A stretch of 64,000 bases of DNA, taken from Flavobacteriales bacterium. Lineage in GTDB: Bacteria; Bacteroidota; Bacteroidia; Flavobacteriales_D; Crocinitomicaceae. Both the position numbers and the translations under genes were made by a program. A model generated the notes under the pieces. It ran no database searches. It was not told where the DNA came from and saw nothing but the letters and a program-made list of their open reading frames with translations. The stretch is from NCBI GenBank assembly GCA_015665275.1, contig JADFAL010000018.1:26778-90777 (forward strand). The letters run 5' to 3'. Within the stretch, counting starts at the first letter, position 1, and each line of letters begins with the position of its first letter. Of the stretch, positions 56,090-64,000 are shown piece after piece.

Positions 56090-56638
56090 ATGGAACCATT
56101 TATCGGATAAATTCAACCTTTCGGATTTAACTTCGCACCGAGAGGATGGGCATTTTGCGACGGTCAGTTATTGCCAATCGCTCAAAACACAGCGTTATTC
56201 TCTTTGTTAGGAACAATCTACGGAGGAGACGGACGTACAACTTTTGCATTGCCGGATTTGCGCGGACGTGCAGCGATTCACATGGGGCGTGGGCCAGGAC
56301 TATCGGATCGTAGAATCGGTTCAAGAGGCGGGGCTGAGAACACTATTTTGAACGTTACTAACTTGCCAAGTCACAACCACACAGCGTCTATTAAGGCGAA
56401 AGGTTCATTTGCACCTCCAACAGGTGGCGGAACTTTGTCTAACCCTAACGGAGCAGTTTGGTCAGGTGATGGGTCTACGATTTATTCAAATGCAGTACCA
56501 AATGTTGATATGTCAACAGCAGCTATTGAAGCATCTATCAACAACACTGGAGGTGGTCAGTAGTTTAACAACATGCAACCATACCTTACTATTAACTGGA
56601 GTATCGCGTTGCAAGGAATATTCCCTTCACGTTCGTAA
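56090..56638 (+). pseudogene. Phage tail collar / microcystin-dependent-protein-like gene with two in-frame stops
   Basis: One frame from ATG (56090) to TAA (56636-56638), 182 codons, reads as a full collar-domain protein: MEPFIG-stop-IQPFGFNFAPRGW, AFCDGQLLPIAQNTALFSLLG, TTFALPDLRGRAAIH, LPSHNHTASI and a normal end NNMQPYLTINWSIALQGIFP. It is interrupted by TAA at codon 7 (56108-56110) and TAG at codon 158 (56561-56563). Relatives usually read MEPFIGQI at the first site. No ATG lies between the first stop and the core domain, so re-initiation is unlikely. There are no frameshifts. Family members form phage-like or contractile tail tips or secreted proteins; no other tail genes are nearby. 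Confidence 0.85.
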
Positions 56639-56658
56639 ATAGTAATTGAATTAATTTA

Positions 56659-56695
56659 AAACCCTCTGTGCTCTCGTAGTGTAGAGGGTTTTTTT
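56659..56695 (+). terminator. Intrinsic terminator after the collar pseudogene
   Basis: AAACCCTCT (56659-56667) / AGAGGGTTT (56683-56691) with a 15-nt loop and T-run to 56695. Confidence 0.85.
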
Positions 56696-56855
56696 AAATG
56701 TTCAGTGCTGAATGCAAAGTCAAATTGGGGAATATCATATTAACCTCCATTGAGACTTTTTAAATCCTTAATTTTTTCAGATATTTGCGTCACTTCGCTG
56801 GAAAAGAATCTTGCTTAGCTTAACACTTTTCAAAACTAATTTTAAACCTGTACTT

Positions 56856-59800
56856 ATGAAAGCATATTTACAACGTATTAGCGTTGTCATGGGTATCCTT
56901 CTCTTAGGATCAAGCTCCTTCGCTCAGGTGTCGAAAACCAATTCGACAGCCGGTACTATTTTAGGAGGCCCTGGCCATGTTGATAGAACTTTCACCTATA
57001 CGGCGGGAGAGTTTGGAGGATGTTCCTCTTTAACAGAAGTTGAGATTTCAGTTCAATTGGCACTCGGTAACGGTGGTTGTGGAACTGGAGGTTACGGAGT
57101 TCACGAAGATTTGAACGTTCGTTTGACTTCTCCTTCAGGAACAAGTGTTGACCTCGTACTCGACCGATGGGGTTACACAACTGGAGACCCAACTCAGACC
57201 TCTTCTTTTAACGGATTCACCACGTGTAATTCAACAGTGCATTTCGACGATGACCACGCGGTAAACGTAAACACACTTAGTGCTTGGCCGGCATCTGGAA
57301 CGAATAACCATGTTCCTAATTCAGCTTTAAGTGCTTTTGACGGAGAAGATCCTGCAGGAACTTGGACTTTGAGAGTTTCTGATGGAAATTCTCAGTTTGC
57401 TGGGACTGACCACCTTTGCTTTATCACATCTACGATTACTGTAACTTGTGGGGCGGTATGTACAGACCCAACGATACCAACATTAACGGCTGCTCCGTCA
57501 ACAATTTGCCCGAGTGCAAGTGCGACAATCAACATTACAGGAACCTTAAATGATGCTACGCAGTGGCATATTTATACAGGATCATGCGGTGGTACGCAGA
57601 TTGGAACAACAGCAGGAACAACTTTTGTAGTGACTCCCGGAGCAACTACTTCATATTATATTCGTGGAGAAGGAGGGTGTGTAACACCTGGTGCATGTGG
57701 AACGATTACGGTAACGGTTGCCGATGCCGTAAACCCAACAATAACTTGTCCTGGTAATCAAACTCAGGCAGTTGATGCATCGTGTCAATTCTCATTGGCT
57801 GATTTCACAGGATTAGCTACCGCTTCAGATAACTGTACGGCATCGCCAACAGTTACGCAATCACCAGCACCGGGAACTACAATTTCAGGAGCAACAGTGG
57901 TTACATTAACTGCAGATGATGGAAATGGTAATACAGCGAGCTGTAACTTCAACGTGATAGGATTGGATGTAGTGGCACCAACGATTACCTGTCCTGGAGA
58001 TCAAGCAGAAATGCTTAATGCTTCTTGTCAGTTTGTTCTTCCAGATTATACTGGTTTGGTTACAGTTACAGATAATTGTTCTGCTTCACCAACCGTAACG
58101 CAATCACCGGCTCCGGGAACTACCGTTTCTGCGAACACACTAATTACCATGACGGCAAATGATGGCAATGGTAACAGCGCATCATGTACATTCAATGTAA
58201 CACTTTCTGATGCTACCGCACCAACTGCAGTTTGTCAGAATATTACAGTGTTCCTTGATGGTGCAGGTAACGCAACCATTACTGCAGGTGATATTGACGG
58301 AGGTTCAACTGATAACTGCGGACCAGTTACATTGAGTGCTTCCCAATCAGCGTTTACGTGTGCAGACGTTGGAGCAAATAGTGTTACGCTTACTGCAACT
58401 GACGCAGCATTGAATTCTGCTAACTGTACTGCTGTTGTAACTGTTGCTGATACCACTGCGCCAGTAATTTCTTGTCCGGGTAACCAAACCGAAACTGCAA
58501 GTGCTACTTGTGATTTCGTACTACCTGATTACACGGGATTGGTTTCTGCTACAGATAACTGTACTGGTTCACCAGCTCTTAGCCAATCACCTGTTCCTGG
58601 AACTGTGATTACTTCGAACACAACGATTACAATGACTTTTACGGACCCAAGTGGTAATACTGCAAGCTGTAACTTCGATGTTCTACTAACGGGAGTTTCA
58701 ACGTTAAATGCCGTGTGTCAGGATATCAATGTGTACCTCGATGCAACAGGAAATGCAACGATTGTTCCTTCTGATATTGACGGTGGTTCTACTGTTGGAT
58801 GTGGAGGAACACTCAACCTATCAGCATCGCAAACAGCATTCACTTGTGCTGATGCAACATTAGGCCCAGTTCCATTGAACGATCTTGTTATTACTGGAGC
58901 GTATGATGGACCTTTAACTGGTGGAACACCAAAAGGAGTTGAATTATACGTAATCAACGATATTGCTGACTTGTCACAATATGGATTGGGATCAGCGAAT
59001 AACGGTGGAGGTTCAGATGGAGAGGAGTTTACTTTCCCTGCTGTTGCTGCAACTGCTGGGCAATTCATTTATGTCTCTTCAGAATCAACTCAGTTTGCTA
59101 ATTGGTTTGGATTTGCTCCTCATTATACAACAGGTGCAATGGGGATCAACGGAGATGATGCCGTTGAATTATTCTTCCAAGGAGGAGTAATTGACGTATT
59201 TGGTGATATCAACACAGATGGAAGTGGTGAAGTTTGGGATTACCTTGACGGATGGGCTTACCGCGTGAATGATACGGGTAACGATGGTTCTGCATGGACA
59301 CCTTCTAACTGGACGTATTCAGGAATCAATGCGTTGGATGGTGAGACTTCAAACGGAACAGCGGTAACGCCATTCCCAGTAGGAACATATTCTATCACAG
59401 TAGCAACGCCTAATTCAGTAACATTAACTGTAACTGATGGTCTTGGAGGATCAGCAACATGTACGGCAAACGTTACAGTGTTGGATACTATTTCTCCAGT
59501 TGCTAATTGTCAAGACGCTACAGTTTACTTAGATGGAACTGGAAGTGCTTCCATTACTGCCGTAGAACTGGAAGGAACAGGAGTACCAGGATTGGTTTAC
59601 TTCACGAACACAAACGGAGCCGTAAACGTGGCAAATGTTGATGGTTCTGGAACACCAACTCAATTGTACAATGCAGGGTCAAACGCTGTTGGTATTGATC
59701 ATGATCCGGTAGCAGGAGATCTTTACTGGGCGAGAGGTAACACATGGGAAATCACTACAGCATCTGATGATGGATTAGGAACTCCTTTAGATCTACCGAA

Positions 59801-62210
59801 CTCAAGTGGGCAAACATTTGAGCATTTAGATGTTGATTTGGACCCAGCGAACGGAAGACATTTCTTTACAACTGGTAACGGTAATGGTATCTATTCTGCT
59901 TTGATGGACGGTTCAGGGACTGCAACTTTATTGTTTAACTCAGGAGGTGCAGTGAACGGTGTTGACTATAATCCAAACAATGATAAGGTGTACTTTACTG
60001 CTCTTAATGCAAACGAAATTTATGAAATGGATGCAAATGGTTCAAACCCTGCTGTTCTATTTGGTAATGCAGATGGAGTGGATAATCCAAGAGGATTGAT
60101 AACAGATGCTACTAAGATATATTGGGTTAACCGAGGATCTGGTCAAATCATGTCAGGGAATCTTAATGGTACGGGAACACCAGTAGTCTTATACACCGCA
60201 AACTTACCTTACCATATTGATTTGGAAGAAACTACAGGAATGTTAGTTTGGACCGAGCACGGTGGTACTGGTGATATCATGACAGCGCCAGCAGACGGTT
60301 CAGGATCTCCAGCAGCAATTCAAACTGGATTAGGAACAAACTTGAGAGGAATCGCTCTTGGTTCGGCTCCATTGGGGGCTGGGCACTCAGATAATTGTGG
60401 AACGGTTACATCAACAATTGATGTTTCTACATTTGATTGTTCTAATGTTGGTTCACCGGTATCGGTTACTTCAACAGTAACGGATAACTCAGGAAACACT
60501 TCAACATGTACTTCGCAAGTAACTGTATTGGATACTATTTCTCCAACGATTACTTGTCCAGTTGATATTGTACAAGATCAGGATACAGGAGTTTGTTCGG
60601 CAGATATAACAGTGCCTAGCATTACTACAGCTGATAACTGTTCAGGTGAAACAATCGCTTGGGCCGTAAGTGGTTCTACAACAGCTACAGGAACTGGACA
60701 ACCTGGTGTACAGACGTTCAATGTTGGAGTTTCAACAGTTGATGTTACAGCAACTGATGTTTCTGGAAACACAGCGAACTGTTCATTCCTTGTAACCGTA
60801 AATGATACGGTAGCACCGACGTTACCAGTTCTCGCAGATTCTATCGGGGAATGTTCTGTGACACTTGCATCACCAACAACTACAGATAACTGTAACGGAA
60901 CGATTACTGGTACAACAACAGATCCAACGACTGTGACTTCACAAGGAACTACAGTTATTACATGGACGTTTGATGACGGTGCAGGAAATGTTTCAACAGC
61001 TACGCAGAACGTAATCATTAATGACGCGATTGCGCCAACTGCATCGAATATCGATACGGCGTTCGCTGAATGTATTGGAGATGTTGCAATCGATATCACA
61101 TTGGTAGACGATGAGGCAGATAACTGTACAGCAGCTCCAGTAGTTGCGTATGTAGGTGATGTAGCTTCTAACGGAACAGGTTGTAATGACACAGTGGTTC
61201 GTACATACAGTGTGACGGATGACGTTGGAAACAGTATCAACGTAGAGCAAATCATCATCTTGAATGATGTAACGGCTCCAACAGCATCAAACCCGATTAC
61301 ATTGAATGTAGTTTGTTTGGCGGAAGTTCCGGATACAACAGGAGCATCATCATGGGTAACCGATGAAGCAGATAACTGTGGTAACCCGACCGTAACTTGG
61401 TTGAACGATGTATCATCGAACGGAACGGGATGTAACGATACTATTACACGTACATTCGAAGTTGCCGATGCTTGTGGAAACAGCATTCAAGTGCAACAGA
61501 CGATCATTATTAATGATGACGATGCACCAGTAGCAGATGTGGCTGTATTAGCAGACGTAAACGGAACATGTGATGTAACACCAGTAGCGCCTACAGCAAC
61601 AGATAACTGTGCTGGATCGTTGAACGGTGTACCAGATGTTACCTTCCCAATCTCTGCGGTTGGAACAACGGTAGTAACATGGACATATACTGATAACTGT
61701 GGTAACTCAATATCACAAACGCAAAACGTGATTGTTTCGGGTGTGGATGTTGGTACTACAATGGCTAGTGACAACATTACAATGATTGCAACGAACACGA
61801 ACGCTGGTGTAACATACCAGTGGTACGATTGTGTTTCAGGTACTATTGTTGCAGGTGAGACGAATGTGAACTTCACACCGTCTTACGGTAGCGACTTCGC
61901 CGTGATTGTTACGGAGAATGGATGTGCTGATACTTCAGCATGTGTGAATAGCACAGTTGGATTGGATCCATTAACATTGAATCAGTTCACAATGTTCCCG
62001 AACCCAACTGAGAACGGATTCTTCTCTATCCAATTGGATGCAGAGTTGAAAGAGGTTTCAGTATTGGATATGAAGGGACGTTTGGTAGAAGTAGAAGTTG
62101 ACCTTACAGAGAAAAGAGTGAATGTTTCTAACTTGGTGAATGGAGCTTACATCGTAAGAATCGTAACCGAAACAGAGCAAGAACTAGTTGGAACTATAAG
62201 AGTTCAATAG
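56856..62210 (+). CDS. Giant secreted T9SS protein: P-domain, HYR repeats, inserted LTD and beta-propeller
   Basis: A 1784-residue protein from the ATG at 56856 (signal peptide ends FAQ near residue 24). Order: proprotein-convertase P-like domain (~25-195, HEDLNVRLTSPSGT...DPAGTWTLRVSD); Ig-like segment; then HYR-type repeats (PTITCPGNQT...DNCTASP...VTLTADDGNGNTASCNFNV). A lamin-tail-like domain interrupts one repeat (bases ~58860-59408, NDLVITGAYDGPLTGGTPKGVELYV). A YWTD/six-bladed-propeller-like domain interrupts another (bases ~59575-60385, GLVYFTNTNG...WTEHGGTGDIM). More repeats and the T9SS tail (MFPNPTENGFFSI) follow. Likely a surface adhesin or matrix protein. The longest frame (from 56811) adds 15 residues ahead of the signal peptide and was rejected. 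Confidence 0.88.
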   Translation: MKAYLQRISVVMGILLLGSSSFAQVSKTNSTAGTILGGPGHVDRTFTYTAGEFGGCSSLTEVEISVQLALGNGGCGTGGYGVHEDLNVRLTSPSGTSVDLVLDRWGYTTGDPTQTSSFNGFTTCNSTVHFDDDHAVNVNTLSAWPASGTNNHVPNSALSAFDGEDPAGTWTLRVSDGNSQFAGTDHLCFITSTITVTCGAVCTDPTIPTLTAAPSTICPSASATINITGTLNDATQWHIYTGSCGGTQIGTTAGTTFVVTPGATTSYYIRGEGGCVTPGACGTITVTVADAVNPTITCPGNQTQAVDASCQFSLADFTGLATASDNCTASPTVTQSPAPGTTISGATVVTLTADDGNGNTASCNFNVIGLDVVAPTITCPGDQAEMLNASCQFVLPDYTGLVTVTDNCSASPTVTQSPAPGTTVSANTLITMTANDGNGNSASCTFNVTLSDATAPTAVCQNITVFLDGAGNATITAGDIDGGSTDNCGPVTLSASQSAFTCADVGANSVTLTATDAALNSANCTAVVTVADTTAPVISCPGNQTETASATCDFVLPDYTGLVSATDNCTGSPALSQSPVPGTVITSNTTITMTFTDPSGNTASCNFDVLLTGVSTLNAVCQDINVYLDATGNATIVPSDIDGGSTVGCGGTLNLSASQTAFTCADATLGPVPLNDLVITGAYDGPLTGGTPKGVELYVINDIADLSQYGLGSANNGGGSDGEEFTFPAVAATAGQFIYVSSESTQFANWFGFAPHYTTGAMGINGDDAVELFFQGGVIDVFGDINTDGSGEVWDYLDGWAYRVNDTGNDGSAWTPSNWTYSGINALDGETSNGTAVTPFPVGTYSITVATPNSVTLTVTDGLGGSATCTANVTVLDTISPVANCQDATVYLDGTGSASITAVELEGTGVPGLVYFTNTNGAVNVANVDGSGTPTQLYNAGSNAVGIDHDPVAGDLYWARGNTWEITTASDDGLGTPLDLPNSSGQTFEHLDVDLDPANGRHFFTTGNGNGIYSALMDGSGTATLLFNSGGAVNGVDYNPNNDKVYFTALNANEIYEMDANGSNPAVLFGNADGVDNPRGLITDATKIYWVNRGSGQIMSGNLNGTGTPVVLYTANLPYHIDLEETTGMLVWTEHGGTGDIMTAPADGSGSPAAIQTGLGTNLRGIALGSAPLGAGHSDNCGTVTSTIDVSTFDCSNVGSPVSVTSTVTDNSGNTSTCTSQVTVLDTISPTITCPVDIVQDQDTGVCSADITVPSITTADNCSGETIAWAVSGSTTATGTGQPGVQTFNVGVSTVDVTATDVSGNTANCSFLVTVNDTVAPTLPVLADSIGECSVTLASPTTTDNCNGTITGTTTDPTTVTSQGTTVITWTFDDGAGNVSTATQNVIINDAIAPTASNIDTAFAECIGDVAIDITLVDDEADNCTAAPVVAYVGDVASNGTGCNDTVVRTYSVTDDVGNSINVEQIIILNDVTAPTASNPITLNVVCLAEVPDTTGASSWVTDEADNCGNPTVTWLNDVSSNGTGCNDTITRTFEVADACGNSIQVQQTIIINDDDAPVADVAVLADVNGTCDVTPVAPTATDNCAGSLNGVPDVTFPISAVGTTVVTWTYTDNCGNSISQTQNVIVSGVDVGTTMASDNITMIATNTNAGVTYQWYDCVSGTIVAGETNVNFTPSYGSDFAVIVTENGCADTSACVNSTVGLDPLTLNQFTMFPNPTENGFFSIQLDAELKEVSVLDMKGRLVEVEVDLTEKRVNVSNLVNGAYIVRIVTETEQELVGTIRVQ

Positions 62211-62230
62211 AACACTAGATAACGAATAAG

Positions 62231-62264
62231 AAACCCTGACTCCGAAAGGACGTCAGGGTTTTTT
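62231..62264 (+). terminator. Intrinsic terminator after the giant T9SS protein gene
   Basis: AAACCCTGAC (62231-62240) / GTCAGGGTTT (62252-62261), 11-nt loop, T-run to 62264. Confidence 0.9.
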
Positions 62265-62344
62265 GTTTCCTAATTTGTACGTAAGGAATCTAGCGCGCTA
62301 AGGCTCTCGAAGCGTACCTCTATACAAGAGTAATTCATCTGAAT

Positions 62345-62413
62345 TTCGGCATGACATTACGATGCACTGTTCTCCTGAGCTTTCCGTTGGATGCCGAAGT
62401 AGTCGAAATGTCA
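62345..62413. repeat. Possible dispersed intergenic repeat
   Basis: The gap holds two pairs of complementary words, TTCGGCAT (62345-62352)/ATGCCGAA (62391-62398) and TGACATT (62352-62358)/AATGTCA (62407-62413), in a style (CCGAAGTAGTCGAAATGTCA) that recalls dispersed intergenic repeats common in Bacteroidota. Only one copy is in this window. Confidence 0.35.
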
Positions 62414-62433
62414 CTTCGCTCTCACTCTAGTAC

Positions 62434-63252
62434 TCAAGACTCATTTTCCAGTCTTTCCTTCCAATACTCGTAAGCTTCTTGAATCTGCTGAAACTTCTCT
62501 TTGGCCAATAATTGCTGTGCTTCCGAAGCCTGATTGAATCGATCAGGATGGTGCTGTTTTACCAGTTTTCTGTACGCTTGTTTCAATGAATCTAGGCTAG
62601 GGGAGCCCTCTAAATGTAAAATCTCCGCATATCGTTTTGATTGATCAATAGAAGACGGTCTTGATGTATTTTTTCTTGTTCGGTCCTTTTCTTTCTTCGA
62701 GGCATGATAATTCTTGAAAATGGAAATAATTCGCTCCAAATTGGATTGAGGTAATTCCAGCTTACGGTTCATAATCTCCAAGAACTGCAATTCTCGTTTG
62801 GATAATTTACCATCCAACATTCCCAACCCCGTTAAGAAGTAGATCACCTGAGAACGCTCTCCTTCCGTTTTTAAATGTTCATTTAACCAAGATGATACTG
62901 AATCAATTTTCATGGGATGACGCATGCTAAACAACAACGAGTCGCCAAAATTGTAAGTTGCCTTTCGAAAATACCGATTGAAATACTCATTGATAAAACG
63001 TGTTTTATCTTTCGAACTTTGATAATCCAGTAGAATCAATAAGGAACCTAATGCCAGGTATGCCTCCAACAAATTATCCTCGGTAAGCTTCAACTTTGGC
63101 GGATAAACCCCTTGCCTCCAAAGTCGGGCATGGCGTGTTTTATAGAAATACAAGATCAATCCTCCTCCCAGAGGAACAAAGAAGATCATAGCGACTGCCC
63201 AGGTTGGGTAATCACTAGCCGTTTCAAAATATGCTAAAGGAGGGCAATACAT
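62434..63252 (-). CDS. Membrane-anchored J-domain protein (DjlA/TerB-like)
   Basis: A 272-residue protein. One transmembrane helix (~15-36), a TerB-like helical region (~55-175, with GMLDGKLSKRELQFLEIMNRKLELP), a charged linker, and a C-terminal J domain with the HPD tripeptide (LVKQHHPDRFNQ) that stimulates Hsp70. The order TM-TerB-J is that of DjlA, a DnaK co-chaperone at the inner membrane. The cysteine-free J domain is complete. Confidence 0.85.
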   Translation of the reverse strand: MYCPPLAYFETASDYPTWAVAMIFFVPLGGGLILYFYKTRHARLWRQGVYPPKLKLTEDNLLEAYLALGSLLILLDYQSSKDKTRFINEYFNRYFRKATYNFGDSLLFSMRHPMKIDSVSSWLNEHLKTEGERSQVIYFLTGLGMLDGKLSKRELQFLEIMNRKLELPQSNLERIISIFKNYHASKKEKDRTRKNTSRPSSIDQSKRYAEILHLEGSPSLDSLKQAYRKLVKQHHPDRFNQASEAQQLLAKEKFQQIQEAYEYWKERLENES

Positions 63253-63308
63253 AATCTGTTATACTTCTAATGCAGAATCATCAAAAGATAACAAATAGTA
63301 TTCGCTAT

Positions 63309-64000
63309 TTACACTCCACTCTTTTTCTGCTTCTTTTTTCGGTCGATGGTAAACTCTGCTCCAAGGGTAACGTTCCAGGCATTAAAATTGATATTTCTTT
63401 CGTAATACACGAAGCGCAAATCCATTCGTTTCCACATAAATACGCCTCCATTTTTCTGTTTTGCACGAGCCAATCCGAATACGGGGTGTATTGACATCCC
63501 AAGACCATATTTATGCGCATAGAAGGTAGACAAGTCAAAGTCAGAGGAATAAAAATTTCCGACGGTAAATTCATCTACACTATTGAACTGATGAAAATAC
63601 TGTGATCCACTTTGTATATGAAATCGATAAATTGGCGAGAGGCTGATCCAATCACTTAATTTAACAGGAACTTCAATCTCTCCCGTATAAGCCGTTACCC
63701 CCCAACTGTCTTGATATAACCGGTTAAACGTTCGAATGACCGTTTTGTCTCCCAGAAACGCATTCAAACGCAGCCCTAACGGAAGCTTGAATCGGGTTCC
63801 TGGCATGTTCTCAATACGCGCGTCTGTTTCGCCCTGCACATAGAATCGATGGAAAGGAGTGCTCAGCAATCCAAATTGTCCCTGCGGTTCTGTAGTAATG
63901 GAGCCTTTCAGTCGTCGATTGATAACGAATCCGAGCGAATAGGTCATTCCCAATGTGTGACGTTTGTCTTTATTCAATAATTGCGTTTCACCATTGCGAA
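63309..64000 (-). CDS. DUF3570 protein (5' end outside window)
   Basis: The last ~230 residues of a beta-barrel-like protein. The frame is open to the window edge on the minus strand (RNGETQLLNKDKRHTLG...); the TTG at 63977 is not the start. Matches to DUF3570: FHRFYVQGETDARIENMPGTRFKLPLGLRLNAFLG, VTAYTGEIEVPVKLSDWISLSPIYRF and FYSSDFDLSTFYAHKYGLGM. Full-length members have about 380-420 residues and sit in the outer membrane, often beside DUF4266 and thioredoxin-like or ApbE-type genes, which would lie past the edge. Confidence 0.85.
   Translation of the reverse strand, partial: RNGETQLLNKDKRHTLGMTYSLGFVINRRLKGSITTEPQGQFGLLSTPFHRFYVQGETDARIENMPGTRFKLPLGLRLNAFLGDKTVIRTFNRLYQDSWGVTAYTGEIEVPVKLSDWISLSPIYRFHIQSGSQYFHQFNSVDEFTVGNFYSSDFDLSTFYAHKYGLGMSIHPVFGLARAKQKNGGVFMWKRMDLRFVYYERNINFNAWNVTLGAEFTIDRKKKQKKSGV

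Noticed and set aside
56090..56638. Reassignment of TAA/TAG to glutamine as an explanation of the collar gene
   Set aside because: TAA and TAG end undoubted genes in this window (rpoB ends TAA; rny and ahcY end TAG), so the code is standard here; only local recoding would remain possible.
55799..56700. Prophage or contractile-injection locus around the collar gene
   Set aside because: No other tail, sheath, baseplate, integrase or lysis gene lies nearby; neighbours are ahcY, a kinase and a T9SS protein.
60578..61486. 302-codon open frame antisense to the giant HYR protein
   Set aside because: It mirrors the repetitive Thr/Val/Asp codons of the sense gene; its product is a low-complexity string with no domain, and the sense frame is clearly coding.

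Overview
The window comes from a member of the Bacteroidota, most likely order Flavobacteriales. A marine or freshwater Crocinitomicaceae/Cryomorphaceae-type genome would fit, but genus is a guess. Supporting signs: at least five secreted proteins end in the type IX secretion (T9SS) sorting domain with a 'PNP' motif; promoters fit the Bacteroidota pattern TTG-N19-TAnnTTTG; and Bacteroidota-restricted families are present (S46 dipeptidyl-peptidase, DUF3467, DUF3570). No tRNA, rRNA, CRISPR array or prophage was seen.

Layout. 1-7.9 kb: 3' part of rpoB and complete rpoC, closed by a strong terminator. 7.9-11.2 kb: small accessory genes (truncated DinB-like protein, lipoprotein, membrane protein, T9SS cargo, DUF3467 protein). 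11.2-15.2 kb: M23 peptidase, then a cell-division/RNA-decay run (coiled-coil ZapB-like protein, zapA, rny). 15.2-27.0 kb: a surface polysaccharide locus with a Wzx-type flippase, acyltransferase, three glycosyltransferases, two O-antigen polymerase/ligase-like proteins, wecB-type epimerase, DegT aminotransferase, an embedded ArsR-type regulator, the initiating sugar-phosphate transferase and a PAP2 phosphatase. 27-34.6 kb: ZIP transporter, methyltransferase, a SiaB/SiaC signalling pair, coaE, a membrane protein, an S46 peptidase and a von Willebrand A-type protein. 34.7-45.6 kb: lpd and lipA (lipoate metabolism) flanking two tandem paralogous M43 metalloproteases sent to T9SS, then OsmC, an RNA 2'-O-methyltransferase, a YjjG-type nucleotidase and upp. 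45.7-49.3 kb: three genes joined by ATGA stop/start overlaps: ABC exporter, cytoplasmic solute-binding-like protein and ferrochelatase. 49.3-50.4 kb: a structurally complete IS1595-family insertion sequence with 8-bp target duplication but a frameshifted transposase. 50.5-62.2 kb: two very large T9SS cargo proteins, ahcY, a kinase-like phosphotransferase, and a tail-collar-type gene carrying two in-frame stop codons. 62.4-64 kb: a DjlA-like J-domain protein and a partial DUF3570 protein.

What stands out: the collar-domain gene is intact apart from two nonsense codons; the IS transposase is broken twice, both times at homopolymers; the 1784-residue HYR-repeat protein has two foreign domains inserted inside repeat units; a SiaB/SiaC partner-switch pair lies with neither SiaA nor SiaD nearby; and several genes have a promoter -7 box only 4-5 nt before the ATG, implying leaderless or nearly leaderless mRNAs. 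I found no clear candidate for an entirely new multi-gene system. The most promising unexplained unit is the coupled ABC exporter / solute-binding protein / hemH operon.
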